Source: Coriaria nepalensis (taxonomy: Eukaryota; Streptophyta; Magnoliopsida; Cucurbitales; Coriariaceae). Taken from it: a DNA stretch of 64,000 nt. Every line of letters begins with the position of its first letter. The first letter of the stretch is position 1. Below the pieces are notes generated by a model. It saw only the letters and a list, made by a program, of their open reading frames with translations, searched no databases and was not told the DNA's origin. This document shows, in pieces, positions 33,152-45,400 of this stretch. A program made the translations under genes and the position numbers. The stretch spans positions 2,976,001 through 3,040,000 of the forward strand of contig CP114486.1 in NCBI GenBank assembly GCA_027186245.1, read 5' to 3'.

Positions 33152-34478
33152 CTAATCAGCAGTCCAACTCTGCTCAACAACTTCGCGTATTCTCCTATTG
33201 TATTCCCGTTTGTTTTCACTGTACATCCGGGCAGCTTCAGAATTGGCTGGAGAGTTTGGGTTGGGGTCACACAGCAATGACTGCAGGAAAATGAATATGG
33301 TTATGGTGTTAAACAGATATCATCCAGGGAGAGATTGGAATAACATGGATTAGTAACTTAGAACTACTTTGTGGTTGAGATTACCTGGATTGAGGTAAGT
33401 ATAGCAGCTACATCATAGATAGGACTCCACTGATTTTGCAAAATGTCCAAACATATGCTTCCATCTGCGTAAACTGAAGAATGGAAAGGAAAAAGGGGGC
33501 TACTTAAAACCATAATATGTTGCCGATGATTTTAATTTTTTAATATCATTTCCAACAGAAAATAAGTTTGAATTACTGAGAAATGAACCGAGTGTAGAAT
33601 ATAAGGAAACAATTGTGAGAAAGAAGCCTGAAGCAAAGTTATGAGAACATAAGCTAGCAGGAAGGTGAGAATAAGCTACTTCTATGTGGAATGAGAGCAT
33701 ATATGCCATCATTCCATTGCATTTCAGACAATTTGCATGCAGTGACCATGGCAGATGAAAGTTTGAGAGATCAAAGTTGCAATAAAGAGTATAGTAGTTT
33801 TTTCGACTTACTATTTGGGTGGAACATTCGTGAAACAAAGCGCACTGTTGGTGGCTTATTTGGATAATCCTCTGTAAACTGGAGAGTCAACTTAAACGTA
33901 CCTGATGGACTCAAAGATAACACAAAGGGCATAAGAACTATGGAGAAAAGTATAACAAACAGTTCAAGTTCTTCAAAAAAATAACAAATATTCTCATAAC
34001 CATGAAGGATAAGCACAACGAGTATTGAGAAGCTAAAGGGTTTGATAGCAAACAAAAATAGTTAAAATGATAGTCCTGTTATTTATAACAGCATTCAAAA
34101 AAAGTGCTTATGATCCATATAGAGTAAGATTATTGTCTCATCAATTGCTAATATGTAGTTCGAGAATTTCTCATGTCATCTTATCTTCTGTATATAAGTA
34201 CCATACCTCCATCCCATGGGGTATCATCGGGGCTGCAGTATTACAGAAAAAACAAGCATAAGAACACCGTACAAAGCATCGTCCAACCCCCCAATGATAA
34301 ACATAAATGATTAATGGTTCAAAAAACAAATATAAACTCCTTCCCAAACATACCCAAATATTACAGCATTCCAAAGCGTAATGTTGTTGTCATGAGGTGC
34401 ACCGCTTATTCCAGCAGGTGGATCGTGTTGCAACCTCTTAAAATCCCTCATAAGTCTCTTCCGTGCAGGAGTCGACAT
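33152..34478 (-). CDS. UBC2: Ubiquitin-conjugating enzyme E2, RAD6/UBC2 type
   Basis: Complete, five coding exons on the minus strand: 34478-34354, 34232-34207, 33901-33812, 33473-33385, 33280-33152, giving exactly 152 residues, the size of plant UBC1/UBC2. The protein starts [19 protein letters not shown] and contains the HPN-type segment (MFHPNIYADG) and the active-site cysteine in [14 protein letters not shown]. This E2 transfers ubiquitin, including mono-ubiquitination of histone H2B with BRE1/HUB-type E3 ligases and PCNA in DNA-damage tolerance. The second coding exon has only 26 bases. A non-coding first exon lies upstream. UBC1 versus UBC2 versus UBC3 is not resolved; sequence is otherwise unremarkable. 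Confidence 0.95.
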
Positions 34479-35775
34479 TCTCACTGCCTGTGCACAATTT
34501 TTTTTTAAAAGGCTTAAAAATGAACAATAGAATAAAATAAGCAACTATGAAAGCCGTGTTATATCCGCCAACATCTCTGTACATATAGTTTAGCCAGTCA
34601 ATAAAATGATTTTCGTTCGTCTAATTGGTCATAACCTTTTAAGAGAAAAATGAGAGGAATCAATACAACTGACGTTAAAGTTGTTCATGGCTTAAGACTG
34701 AATGATATAACTCCTGAAACCAGTTCTTTTACAATAAGAGAATGCTTCTAAGACCACATGTTATTAAAGCAGGTGTATTTACGTATCATTTAGATGAACC
34801 TATACCAAAATACTGGAAGAGAAATCGTCTAATTCCAGCCTTCACCGAAGATAATAAGATTGTTTAGATCACGGAACCTGAAATCAGACTCGAGAAGTCC
34901 AATTAAAGCTAATTACTGTGAAACCGCACATTGAGCTGAAAATTACTGAAACAGAAACACAGATCCGTATTTATAATCTATATAACTTAACTGGCTCGAG
35001 TCTCAGATACAGTCAAGCAGCGATTAGGTCGCAAAAAATCGCAAGTCCGTCACAGATCGCAGACCAGAGAGAAACAACAAAAGTAAGAAGTACAAAAAGG
35101 AGAAATTAAGAGAGAGGGAGAGAGAGGGCTCTTACGAATAAAGTAACGCGGCAAGAAGCTTACTCCTCTTCAGACTTCAGAATCGAGACACCGGCAAAGC
35201 TAGGACTTTCCAGATGAGAAGAGAGGAGAGGGAGAAGGAGAGGATCGGAAGAAAGGAGATGGCGTCAGAAAGTAACTTCCATGGCGACCAGAAATGATAA
35301 AAATGGATACTCGCGAGTAGAGAAGAAGATGTATAACAATTGGCAGGCCGAGGTCAGCTTTTGTTTCACACGCTTTGTCAATTCATATTTACTCTAATTT
35401 TATCATTCATATTCCCTATTTATTATATAAAGCACCGTTTTTAGTTTCTTTTTTTCTTTTTTTTTTCTCTCTTTTTTAATTTAACGACATGTCGTTTTCA
35501 AAAATTAAAAATTAAAAATTTTGAAATAAGACAACATCCAACTGAAGTACAACCCAAAATTGTTATGAATACAGAGGCCGAGTGCGGTTTGCTCTTTCAT
35601 TAGATGAAAAGGAAATTGAAATTACACATAGATCAAGGAGGAAAAATGTACTTCCAACATTTTTTAGGAGCAATCACTAACTAGAAAGAACAACAAAGAA
35701 ATGACAGATAGAAAACCAACAGATTATCCCCATTTTCCTACCAAAATGTTTTTAATGTAAAGCAGCCTCGATGCA
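34479..35775 (-). promoter_or_regulatory. UBC2 5' leader intron, first exon and upstream region; WHY1-like 3' flank
   Basis: On the minus strand a probable non-coding exon at about 35300-35136 ends TTATTC with donor GTAAGAG; the next acceptor (TGTGCACAG) lies at about 34488, ten bases before the start codon. Promoter sequence follows to about 35400. The remainder to 35775 is the 3' flank of the next gene. No other gene seen. Confidence 0.6.
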
Positions 35776-37858
35776 CTATCTGCTCCATTCATAGTCTTCT
35801 CCATATTTGGTATTGACATTATTTACCCAGCTTGTATCTTCCGGCTTTATCAAATTCACAAAGGAATGCCAACCCAAACAGAACCGTAAGATGTACTGCA
35901 GAGACAAGGAAAAGAAACAACATGATATCAGATGTGATCAGATAAATCGAGCTCGAATAGTTCAACTTTGTTTTCTTTTGCAAACAAAGTAAGATATATG
36001 TATACATTTATTCATGTCAGATACTAAGTGCAGGAAGAATTGAAAAGGAATATGGGGAAGGAAGAATATGAGGAGAATATCATACATTGAAAGCCGGACA
36101 CAAGTACAGCGTACTCTGCTTTGGTGATGGGAATATAAATACTCTCATCTGTGTTGATAAGCTTGTTCTGCACGTCTTTTGAGTAACAAAAGTAAGAAGC
36201 AGAATGAACGTTATTACAAACCAAATTTATACTTTTTTCAAAAAGCGAAGCGCGTAATAGGATATAAAATGTCTCCAATTGTATATTTCATCACACCATG
36301 AAAATCTATCCCCTGGTGCATATAAGAGAAAAAGGGGAGGGTAACATTTTGAAGTTATTAAAAGCAGAAAGCAAGGTGTGATAAATGAAAGTATGAAACA
36401 ATTCTGCTTTAACGTGTTATTATATTCTAGAAAAAAAACATCCCACAACTTAAACTTGTTACAAACAGATTTGCATGTTATGTTATGATGGTTATAACAA
36501 TCATAAAGTCTTCAATGAAAAGAATAATAAAATACCATGCTTGTAGGTCAGAAAATGTAACTCCCTACTCTTTATCTGTAAGAAGGAATAAAACATGGAT
36601 ATAAGTTTGGACAATAACATATGGTAAGTGCAGTTGTAGTATCCAAGTTATAGTGCCTCAAGAGAATCCGAGCTTTCAAATAGAGATTTCGACGACAGCA
36701 AAGAAAAATCTATTAGATTTATAAAACAATTATGAAAGCAAAAGTGATTACTTTCTTATTTTCATGAAACTTAAAAACCCTTCTGTAAGATGTGAAGTTG
36801 GAAATCTATATATACAAGTAAACAGTACCTTTTTCCCTTAAAAGGATCATTAAAAAATTCACATGACTCCCTTAGACCAAGGGCAACTAGAGCTCCAATT
36901 TCACTCATGGACAGTGAGAACACCTAAATCAATACATTCAGAGAATCATTTTGCATCCCAATCTAATTAAAAGAAAATAGAGCAATGACTAGCATATCGG
37001 GAGATTAGAGCAGGAAGCAACCACGTAAAAAGTAGTTAGATTTTTGAAACAGGAACCTTGACCGAGTAGCTGAGAAGATTTTCCCAGAATAAACAGAGCA
37101 GCACATTTTTACCTGCTTTCTACTCCAATCATATTGACTAACGCCAGATGCAGGCGAAAATTGAAGCAGAACAATACCTTCTTTGGATAGTTTCAACGCT
37201 CCTGACTGCACAGTTTCATCATATATCACAAACGAAGCTAAAAAACCACGTTTCTTCTGGAAAACTTAAACAAAAACAAGCTTAAACAATTCAAACATAC
37301 ATCTAGTGGAGTAAATTCCGGAGCCTTAGGCTCCACTGTAAGAGCTGCCTTCCCTTTGTATATCGAATGACCAACATAATACCTAGGCAACGATGCTCCA
37401 GCACCTACCAAATCAATCAAACAAACTTCAATCATAAAAAAGATAGACAGCTACTTAGACTAAATATGAAAAGTTCAACAAAAATGACCTAGTTAAAGAT
37501 GTTAAATGGATCACGAATGAACAGAGCTGCTTTCTCCTTAGCTCCCTGACCAAAATTTAGGGGGAAAGTGTCAAGGAAGGAAGTACCAGCCGGGCGAGAT
37601 TGTGGAGCAATGAAGTTGCTTGGATTGGTTCCGGACTCGAATCTATGCGGTTGCTGCTGCTGCTCGTAGTACTCGGAGTAGCGGCATTTCAGGGAGAGAT
37701 TTCGAGCTGAGGTTTGAGAGGGAAAGGGGCCGATATGGATTGAAGTTCAGAACGGTGCGAGTAGAGAAGAAGGAGTAGGAGGAGAAGGAGGTATAAGAGG
37801 AAAGTGGTAGTTGAGGAGTGAAGGAAGAAGAATAAGATAGCAAGCGGAGTCGCTGCAT
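35776..37858 (-). pseudogene. WHIRLY1-like gene with several disruptions
   Basis: Whirly proteins bind single-stranded DNA in plastids and the nucleus. Recognisable minus-strand exons are 37858-37587, 37404-37301, 37205-37113, 36923-36829, about 36200-36095 and 35895-35776. They encode YVGHSIYKGKAALTVEP, SGALKLSKEGIVLLQFSP, QYDWSRKQ, VFSLSMSEIGALVALG, NKLINTDESIYIPITKAEYA and a tail ending GEDYEWSR. Three defects are seen. The plausible transit-peptide frame (MQRLRLLSYSSS…) is not in frame with the following NLSLKCRYSEYYEQQQQ. The exon for the conserved KVRKVLKVEPLPDGSG segment is not found between 36279 and 36829. The last junction does not keep frame at a GT donor. A sequence error or an unrecognised isoform remains possible. 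Confidence 0.65.
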
Positions 37859-37924
37859 TTTTCCTCCTTTGCTTCTCCCCGTCTTCGCGGCTGTCTTCTG
37901 TAATTTTAAGGTTCTTCAAATATC

Positions 37925-38402
37925 ATATTTGCCCCTTTAGTTTTATAAAATATCGATTATCACCTACAGAGAGGACGGAGAGTCGGAGTCAGAAAAATGG
38001 AGCCCACGAGCCCACATTCTGATTGGACCGATGGACTTATCCAACCAAAGATGCCCAATTGATCTTCCCGCTGTATTTCTATTCGGGTTAGAGCCTAACC
38101 GAGATCCATGGTTAGGATTAAACAAAAATATTATCGTTATTTTTTGATACATCACCTAATTTATGAAGGTTTAATGACTTTTTTTTATATATATTTTTTG
38201 CAAAATGGTGTTAAAAAATAAAGAATTGAATCAATCTCTCAACTATAGAGCTAGTTTGTTCCCATTCATCCATCTGAGATTCTGAATACATATTTTTTAC
38301 ATTGTCTGTCCAACTTGTACAATGTCTGAACTAATACATATTTGGCTGGTAGAATCAGTTGAAATGGAAGGAGGAGGAAGAAGAAGATGGTATGTATATT
38401 AG
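37925..38402. other. Intergenic region between WHY1-like and AP2 genes
   Basis: Short AT-rich spacer with the upstream region of the WHY1-like gene and the 3' flank of the AP2 gene. Nothing else recognised. Confidence 0.4.
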
Positions 38403-39878
38403 TTAGTTCCAAAGTGAGCGAACCCTTTTGTTGCACAAACGCAAATCTTTGTCCGCATGTGCTTCCAAACCAGGCAGAACATGAGGAAGAGTACTAGAAG
38501 CAGGGTACATCATGTAAGGATTATTATTAGTACACCCATTCGTATCATGATCAGAAAACAACCCCTCAACCAGTTCATACTTCGTGTAGTAATACCCCGG
38601 TTCGGTTTCTTCGTCAGCAGTGTCTTCGGCTTTCAAGTTCTTCTCCACAAGATCTTGAAACAATGAGGATTTGAGGAGTAGGCCAAGTGCTGTAGGGGAT
38701 GGAGATTTAGAACATGGACTTGCTAGGCTTGACTCTGTTCTTAATGGGAAATTAGCTTCTTGGCCGTTTTCCATGGAAATCGGGGTCTTATGGAGATCAC
38801 GGGTTTGTTCATTAACGTTGATTAACGGATGATTAATTAGTGATTTGGTATCATGTTTATGACGGTTATAATTATCACAAATAGTAGTAGATGGACTATT
38901 AGCTGGTTGTGGTTTAAGCCATCTGATATATGAGCTCAAATCAAAGTTGGTCACGGCATTGATGCCTCGATATTCTATTGCCGCGATGTCGTAAGCACGG
39001 GCGGCCTCCTCTTGTGTGCCTAATGAACAACGATTGACATTCTTAATTAGTTAAACAATTAACTAGAGAAGAGATGAAACAGTAAGTGCTCTATGTATTA
39101 CTTACTGTAAGTGCCAAGGTAGAGATACTTGTTTCCAAACACTCTCCCAATTCTAGCTTCCCATCGCCCATTATGATGATGCCTGAAGCTCGTTGCAGGA
39201 TTCTAATTAGTATGATATGATAATCAAGGTTAAGTATATATAAAACCAGGTTAGACTAGTATTAATCAACCTGGCAACTCCTCTATACTTGGATACACCT
39301 CTAGAAAATCCACTGCTTCGCCTGTATATGATCAAAATTACTTGTGAGTATAATAATTTCATCGAAATTAAGGCGAGAGAGGTTGTATTAATTAAATCTT
39401 AATTAACCTTCTTAAAGATGCCAAGTATTCTTCTTTTGATACAATAATCATCAGCTCAATCTCCTTTTCATAATCAGATATCTGCAATTACATGCACACA
39501 TAATATGACCATATGAATTAGAAAATGTTGCATTTTTATTTTTATTAATTAAAAAATATATATATATTTATATGAAGGAGAAGAGAAATGCAAGAATTTA
39601 TACAGGGAAATTTGTGAAGGTAGTAATTCCCCAGTACTTTAGCGCAGCCAAATCATAGGCTCGAGCAGCCGCCTCTTCTTTTTCATAAGCTCCTGTTAAT
39701 CGCGATTAATTAACACTAATCAGGTTTATACAGAGCATCTAATATTTCCCATGAAAATGTCCTCCATCTCTTGCATATATTTTACCTAGATAAACTGCTC
39801 CATGCCAGAAATTTTATCCCATCATCAATGCATCCACATGATCAGCCATGAAACATGAACAAGTTATCATGATCAACA

Positions 39879-39915
<37 letters not shown>

Positions 39916-40371
39916 CCAAGTAGTGTTCTTCATATCTAACCTTGCTTTCCCTTCTTCTTTTGTGTAGGATTCCAAGTCCCTTTATCCCACAAATGAGCCT
40001 CGTATCTTCCAGTCCATCTATGTCTGCACATTATCAAAACGTTACTATACTAATTATATAAATATTAATTGATTAAGGATGATTAAGATTAATTAACGAT
40101 CGAACCTGCTTACACCACGAAATCGGGAACTTCTCTTTGTTTTGGCAGTGGATTGATCATCATCAGGCTGCGGTTTTAACAATGGCTGCTGCTCTTGTTC
40201 ATTACTATTATTATTATTATTATTATTACTCATGTTTGGAGGATTACCATCTGTTCGCCTTCTCTTTACCCTGACGATCTGATTAACAGCCATGGCATGA
40301 TCACACTCCAACGACGTCGTAGTAAATCCATCCCTTTGTGGGAACGATTCAAACTTTACATAACTATTCAT
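38403..40371 (-). CDS. AP2-family transcription factor with two AP2 domains, WRI3/WRI4 type
   Basis: Eight coding exons on the minus strand: 40371-40106, 40023-39941, 39794-39786, 39692-39604, 39481-39408, 39321-39271, 39182-39106 and 39019-38403, giving 421 residues with a continuous frame. First AP2 domain: [20 protein letters not shown], then [36 protein letters not shown]. Second: [20 protein letters not shown], then [34 protein letters not shown] follows, which fits WRI3/WRI4 rather than WRI1. Family members activate fatty-acid and glycolytic genes; WRI4 and relatives support cuticle lipid production. Residues 52-62 have an asparagine run (variable-length (ATT)n on the plus strand). The C-terminus carries an acidic stretch. 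Symbol not assigned. Confidence 0.93.
39786..39794 (-). other. 9-base microexon encoding VYL
   Basis: TTTATCTAG between acceptor TGCAG and donor GTAAA adds the VYL tripeptide in the first AP2 domain. The same tiny exon is known in WRINKLED1 and its relatives. It lies 146 bases downstream of the second exon and is easily missed by gene finders. Confidence 0.85.
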
Positions 40372-42615
40372 CTCTTAAGTGGAAATCAAAGTGACAAGAG
40401 AGCGATAGTAATTACTACGTACGTACGTTCTACTACGATGTCCTAATTAGTGCGAGTGTCAAATGTATATATAGTGCATGGCAATCTTTGTTGTTCCCTT
40501 TTTTGTGGTGATGATAACGAGGTCGAACGTTTGAGAGCTGAGAATGAGACAAGGATTATTGTTGTCGACTTCACTGGAAAAAAGGCCAAAGCATGCAGCA
40601 AATGAATCATAATCAAACTTCTATCTTCATCACCTCAAAATCCCAACTACTTGTGAAAATATATTGTTAAGTAAAGTCTTGCCTTGTAATTGTTTCTCTG
40701 CGAGCGAAGAATTCGAGGAACTTTTAGATGTTGATTTAGTCAAGATATTATTGAGCAAAAGAAAAAACTCTTCAAAAGATATCATTTATGTAATTATGGA
40801 TAATATATAAAAAAACATATAATAAAATTATATATAGACTCAAAATATGTGAATCAATAATTGAGATTGCTCTAAATATACTCGAAAAAAAAATAAAATT
40901 AAAGAGAGGAATTCGAAAAAAATATATCACTTCACTTATTATTAATTAATTATGAATTATATCGGTTCATTTTTTACTTTATCCATTCCATTAAGCCGAA
41001 ATGAAATAGAATAACATGATAACTTAGGATCAAATATATTTGTTTTGGCTCTATTGGTAGGTATAAGTTAAATTGATTTTTGTTGTGTTGGATAAGATCA
41101 GTTGGATTACACAACATAAAAGTGTCGCTATTTGTTGGTGATTGTAATACAGGGTGATTTACGGACATAGGATTCTTCATCACTTTCTGTTTAGATCGTG
41201 GATGCATGTCTCTGTTTGGCAATATAACTAGTACCCGATTCTGTTCCCACTCGTGTAGTTCAATTCAACGATGACTTCTAGGTGGGAGTAATTAAGGCTT
41301 TACACCACCCAATCTTTTAACTACCAGAGTTTGTAAACAGCATTTATAACCCATTTTTATACAATTTTTTTTAAAAAAAATTGTATTTATTCATTTATGG
41401 CCAAACAGGTCATTAACAATCTAATATTGTTTGAAATATAATAGAGAAAATTGCTTATATTAAAATATAATAGAGAAAATAATATTAAAGTAAGTTTAAT
41501 TTTGCTACATTCAATGATTCTTGAAATTTAAATATAATTAACTTAATAAAATATGTTTATTTTCTTTAATAGTATTAACTAATATTGATATTTAGTTAAT
41601 TTAATATGAAATTTTTTATATTAAAAGTAAAAAATAACTAACCAAATATGAGATAAATTTTATTTATACTTTAAAATTATAATTAATATATTTTTTTTTA
41701 ATCGAATATAAATGATTTCAGTACTTAACTTGTTAAAACTCGATTTAGAGTTGTTTACCTTCGAATTTGAATCTTAAGTTTGAGTACCATAACTTTACTG
41801 GTTTGAAAATTACTTGAGTAAATCAAGTGATGATCAAACGACGTGGGATTAACAAATCCAAATTCTAAAGTTAATTAACAATTAAGTCGATGGTAGATAA
41901 TCGATATTATAATTTTTAAATATATTTAATTTATCGATAATTATAATAATAAATATTATCACTTAATTTATAATAAATTCTAAATATATTATTAGAATTC
42001 TAGATATTTTAATATATTTATTATATCTTAGGCATCTTTATTTTTTAATTATCTTATTTATCTTTTAATTAATATTTTAAATAATTAAAAATAATTTATT
42101 GTAGCATATTTCATTGGAACGTAATCATAACTATCCACGTGGACCAGCACCTCCATAATACTACATTTGCAATGAATTGTATTTATTAAATATAACTTAT
42201 ATTATTAATAAAAATAAAAATGTATCATATTATTTTCAGTTTTCTGTTTTCAGTTTTCTATTTTCAATTTTCAGTTCCCACTTTCCGAGGACGAAAACAA
42301 AAAACGAACATGATAAAAATAGAATAAATAAATATAAAACAAAACAGAACAGAAAAACGAATATGCCTTCACGGTCCCGATTAACGAGGATCAGAAAGAC
42401 CGACTAGTCACCAGAAATCTCTTAACCAAGTGGCAAATCAACGGCTAATAAAAGCGAATGTCCGCCGAACCAAGGATCCAACGGTGAATAAATTAAAGTT
42501 CGATTATGACTTTATTCCAAATCCTCGCCTCCCTCATTTCCAGTCTGTGCCCTGTACCTCACCGCCACCGAGCTTTCTAATTTTCTCTCCTCCAAATTTT
42601 TTTCCCGGGAAAATC
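40372..42615. other. Intergenic region between AP2 gene and VDAC
   Basis: The left ~300 bases are the AP2 promoter and leader. The rest is AT-rich with no recognisable gene. The last ~200 bases, with GACCGACTAGTCACCAG and a pyrimidine-rich leader, are the VDAC upstream region. Confidence 0.45.
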
Positions 42616-44359
42616 ATGGTGAAGGGCCCTGGTCTGTACTCTGACATCGGCAAGAAAGCCAGAGGTCATCGATCGATTTCTTTTGTGCTTTCCAATTCTT
42701 GTGCTAGTTTTTTTCCTTTTTTTATTTTTATTTTCTCGCTCTAGTTTACAGTAACTTCTATGTTTTGATTTTTTCTGATAAGTAATGATTTTCTTTCAGA
42801 TCTTCTGTACAAGGATTACCAGAGCGACCACAAGTTCACTGTTACCACTTACACATCCGCTGGAGTTGTGAGTTACTATTTTTATTTTTATTCTTTTTCT
42901 GTTTTGCGGAAATCTGTTTGGATGCTGAGAAAACCTCGGAAATGAAGTCATGTAAAATCATTTTTGGTTGTTTGGCTCGTGAGGAAAGCTCTGTTAGACT
43001 GTTTGATAGGATGTGAAATGCTAAGAGCCTAAGATATCAAAGTTTAATTTATGCTGGATTCTGCTGTATATGTAATGGCGATTGCTAATCTATGAGATTC
43101 TAATCTTTAGTATAATAGTATCTGATGTTATTTATGTTTACTATGTTCAACATTTACCATGCTCAAGACTCGTCTTCTTTATATTGTGCTAGGCACTAAC
43201 CTCAACTGGAGTTAAGAAAGGCGATGCTTTTTTGGCCGATGTGAGCACTCAGCTGAAGAACAAGAACATCACAACTGATGTGAAAGTTGACACCAACTCC
43301 AATGTTAGCCAATGAAGGATTTATATGATCAATCTCAAGTGAATTATGTTAATGATTTGCATTGTTTTTGCGTCTAATAAAAAGTGCTTGATTTGTAGCT
43401 TCTCACAACCATCACTGTTGATGAACCTGCACCTGGGCTCAAGACAATCTTCAGCTTTATTGTTCCTGATCAGAGATCTGGAAAGGTAATAAACATCTTG
43501 TCCTTGCTCCATCACCTAAGAGAATCTTGTAGCTTCACTCTGGTATTACTTTTATTTGGCTAGAGAATTTATTGTTCTACCATCTGGAGCATCAATTGAT
43601 CATGCTCAGTTACTGGATCATGAAATGCAGTGACCTCTCTGTCTCCTAGGCAAGAACCCTAGAGTACATGTAAAGAAGTTGGTTGCTGACAGGCACTAAC
43701 CATGACCATAGTTTATCATGTAATCTTGTACATGCCGACTTTGAAACAGGTTGAACTACAATACAAGCACGAGTATGCAGGAATTAGCACAGGCATTGGA
43801 TTGACTGCAAGCCCCCTTGTTAATTTCTCTGGTGTGGTTGGGAATGAAGTACTCTCTCTGGGCACAGATCTCTCATTCGACACTGCATCAGGAAACATCA
43901 CCAAATTGAATGCCGGATTGAGTTATACTCACTCCGACCTTGTTGCTTCCCTCACACTGTAAGTTACTCCTCTATACCTAAGCGGGTATCTCAGTCATAA
44001 TAGATTTATTGCTCATTTTCCCTTTAGTTTTGATATTTATATAAAAATACAGGAATGACAAGGGTGACACCCTTAACGCATCTTACTACCACCTTGTAAG
44101 CCTTCTGACCAACACAGCTGTAGGGGCAGAGTTCTCCCATAGCTTCTCGACCAATGAGAACTCTCTCACAATTGGAACTCAACATGCTTTAGACCCATTG
44201 ACTTCAGTCAAGGCTCGGGTCAACAACTATGGTAAGGCGAATGCGCTTATTCAGCATGAGTGGCGTCCCAAATCCTTCTTCACCATTTCCGGGGAAGTGG
44301 ATACAAGGGCCATTGAGAAGAGTGCTAAGATTGGTCTAGCTTTGGCCCTTAAGCCCTAA
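42616..44359 (+). CDS. VDAC: Voltage-dependent anion channel (mitochondrial outer-membrane porin)
   Basis: Six exons: 42616-42664, 42800-42867, 43193-43303, 43399-43485, 43750-43958, 44053-44359, giving exactly 276 residues, the standard plant VDAC length. VDAC forms a beta-barrel that passes ATP, ADP and other metabolites across the mitochondrial outer membrane. The N-terminus [20 protein letters not shown] is the family signature for the amphipathic N-terminal helix and start of the barrel. The eukaryotic porin signature region is in exon 5-6 ([28 protein letters not shown]), and the protein ends [10 protein letters not shown]. The start is the only ATG giving this N-terminus. Nothing odd was seen. 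Confidence 0.96.
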
Positions 44360-45312
44360 GATTTTATAAGCTGTCTATTTTTCGTGCTGGAAGGTTGAGA
44401 GGTGTTGTTTCTGTTTTGGAAGGCAATAATGTAGGAGAAGCCCAATGTTTCATGAATGAACTATTGAGCCTTTTTTTTTCTTTCTTGTGGGTTGGGAAAG
44501 AGGATGAGCTAATTGGAGCCTCTAGTGTGGTGCTGCTATTGGTTTCACATTTTGGATTTTGTGGTGTGGAAGGTTGTAAAAATAATCGGCACAAAACATT
44601 GTCAGTTTTTTTCATGTATTTTTGGTCGGCGATACACTTGCATTGAATGGTAAGGGGAAAGTTATTGTTTAATTTGGAATTTAAGATTTACTCCTTTCAG
44701 AGGGATGCTTGGGTGGTCCGGGAATGGAGATTTGGATTGTTCGGGAATAAGATTAGTCTATTAAGGAAAATGTGTCGCATTATTTAAAATAAATGAGTGG
44801 AGGCTAAGGTTAATCCTGAATCACCCCGTTTTTCTCGTTGATGAATGTTCTTGGATTACCTGCGTCTTTTTCAGCTCTTTCAGCCCTTTTTCCGCCCCGG
44901 CGGGGTTGTGAATTTTTAAGCTTAACTTAGAAAAAGGCTTTTGATATATGGGTGTTTAATTAATGACTCGTTGTAATAACTCATAGGATGCTATATCACA
45001 TGACACTGTCATTTTCATACGAGGCGGATGTGAGAAAGAAAATTAGGGTTGAATTTGATCCAAACCATTTGAATAAGAGAATATATAAAGATAAAGAGGA
45101 GTGTATTTAGACATCTCTGGTTGTATTCAGCATAATCAAAACATTATATTTAATTGAAGGGTCTATAACAATTCTTATACAAGGGAGTGTGCGTTCTGTG
45201 CCCTCAAAGGGCGTATCACATGATGTTCCATGCCCAAGATGCAAAACTACATATCGCAGACAAAATTGGTCTGATATTTACCAATTTCACACCAAAACAA
45301 TAAATAATTACA

Positions 45313-45348
<36 letters not shown>

Positions 45349-45400
45349 ATATAAAAATAAAAAATTATTGAAAAGAATGGCAGGGTGCAGAAGAGGAAAC
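44360..45400. other. Convergent intergenic region
   Basis: The 3' flanks of VDAC and of the next, opposing gene. A short GC-rich inverted repeat CCCCGGCGGGG is at about 44896 and (AT)n is at about 45318-45345. No gene seen. Confidence 0.5.
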
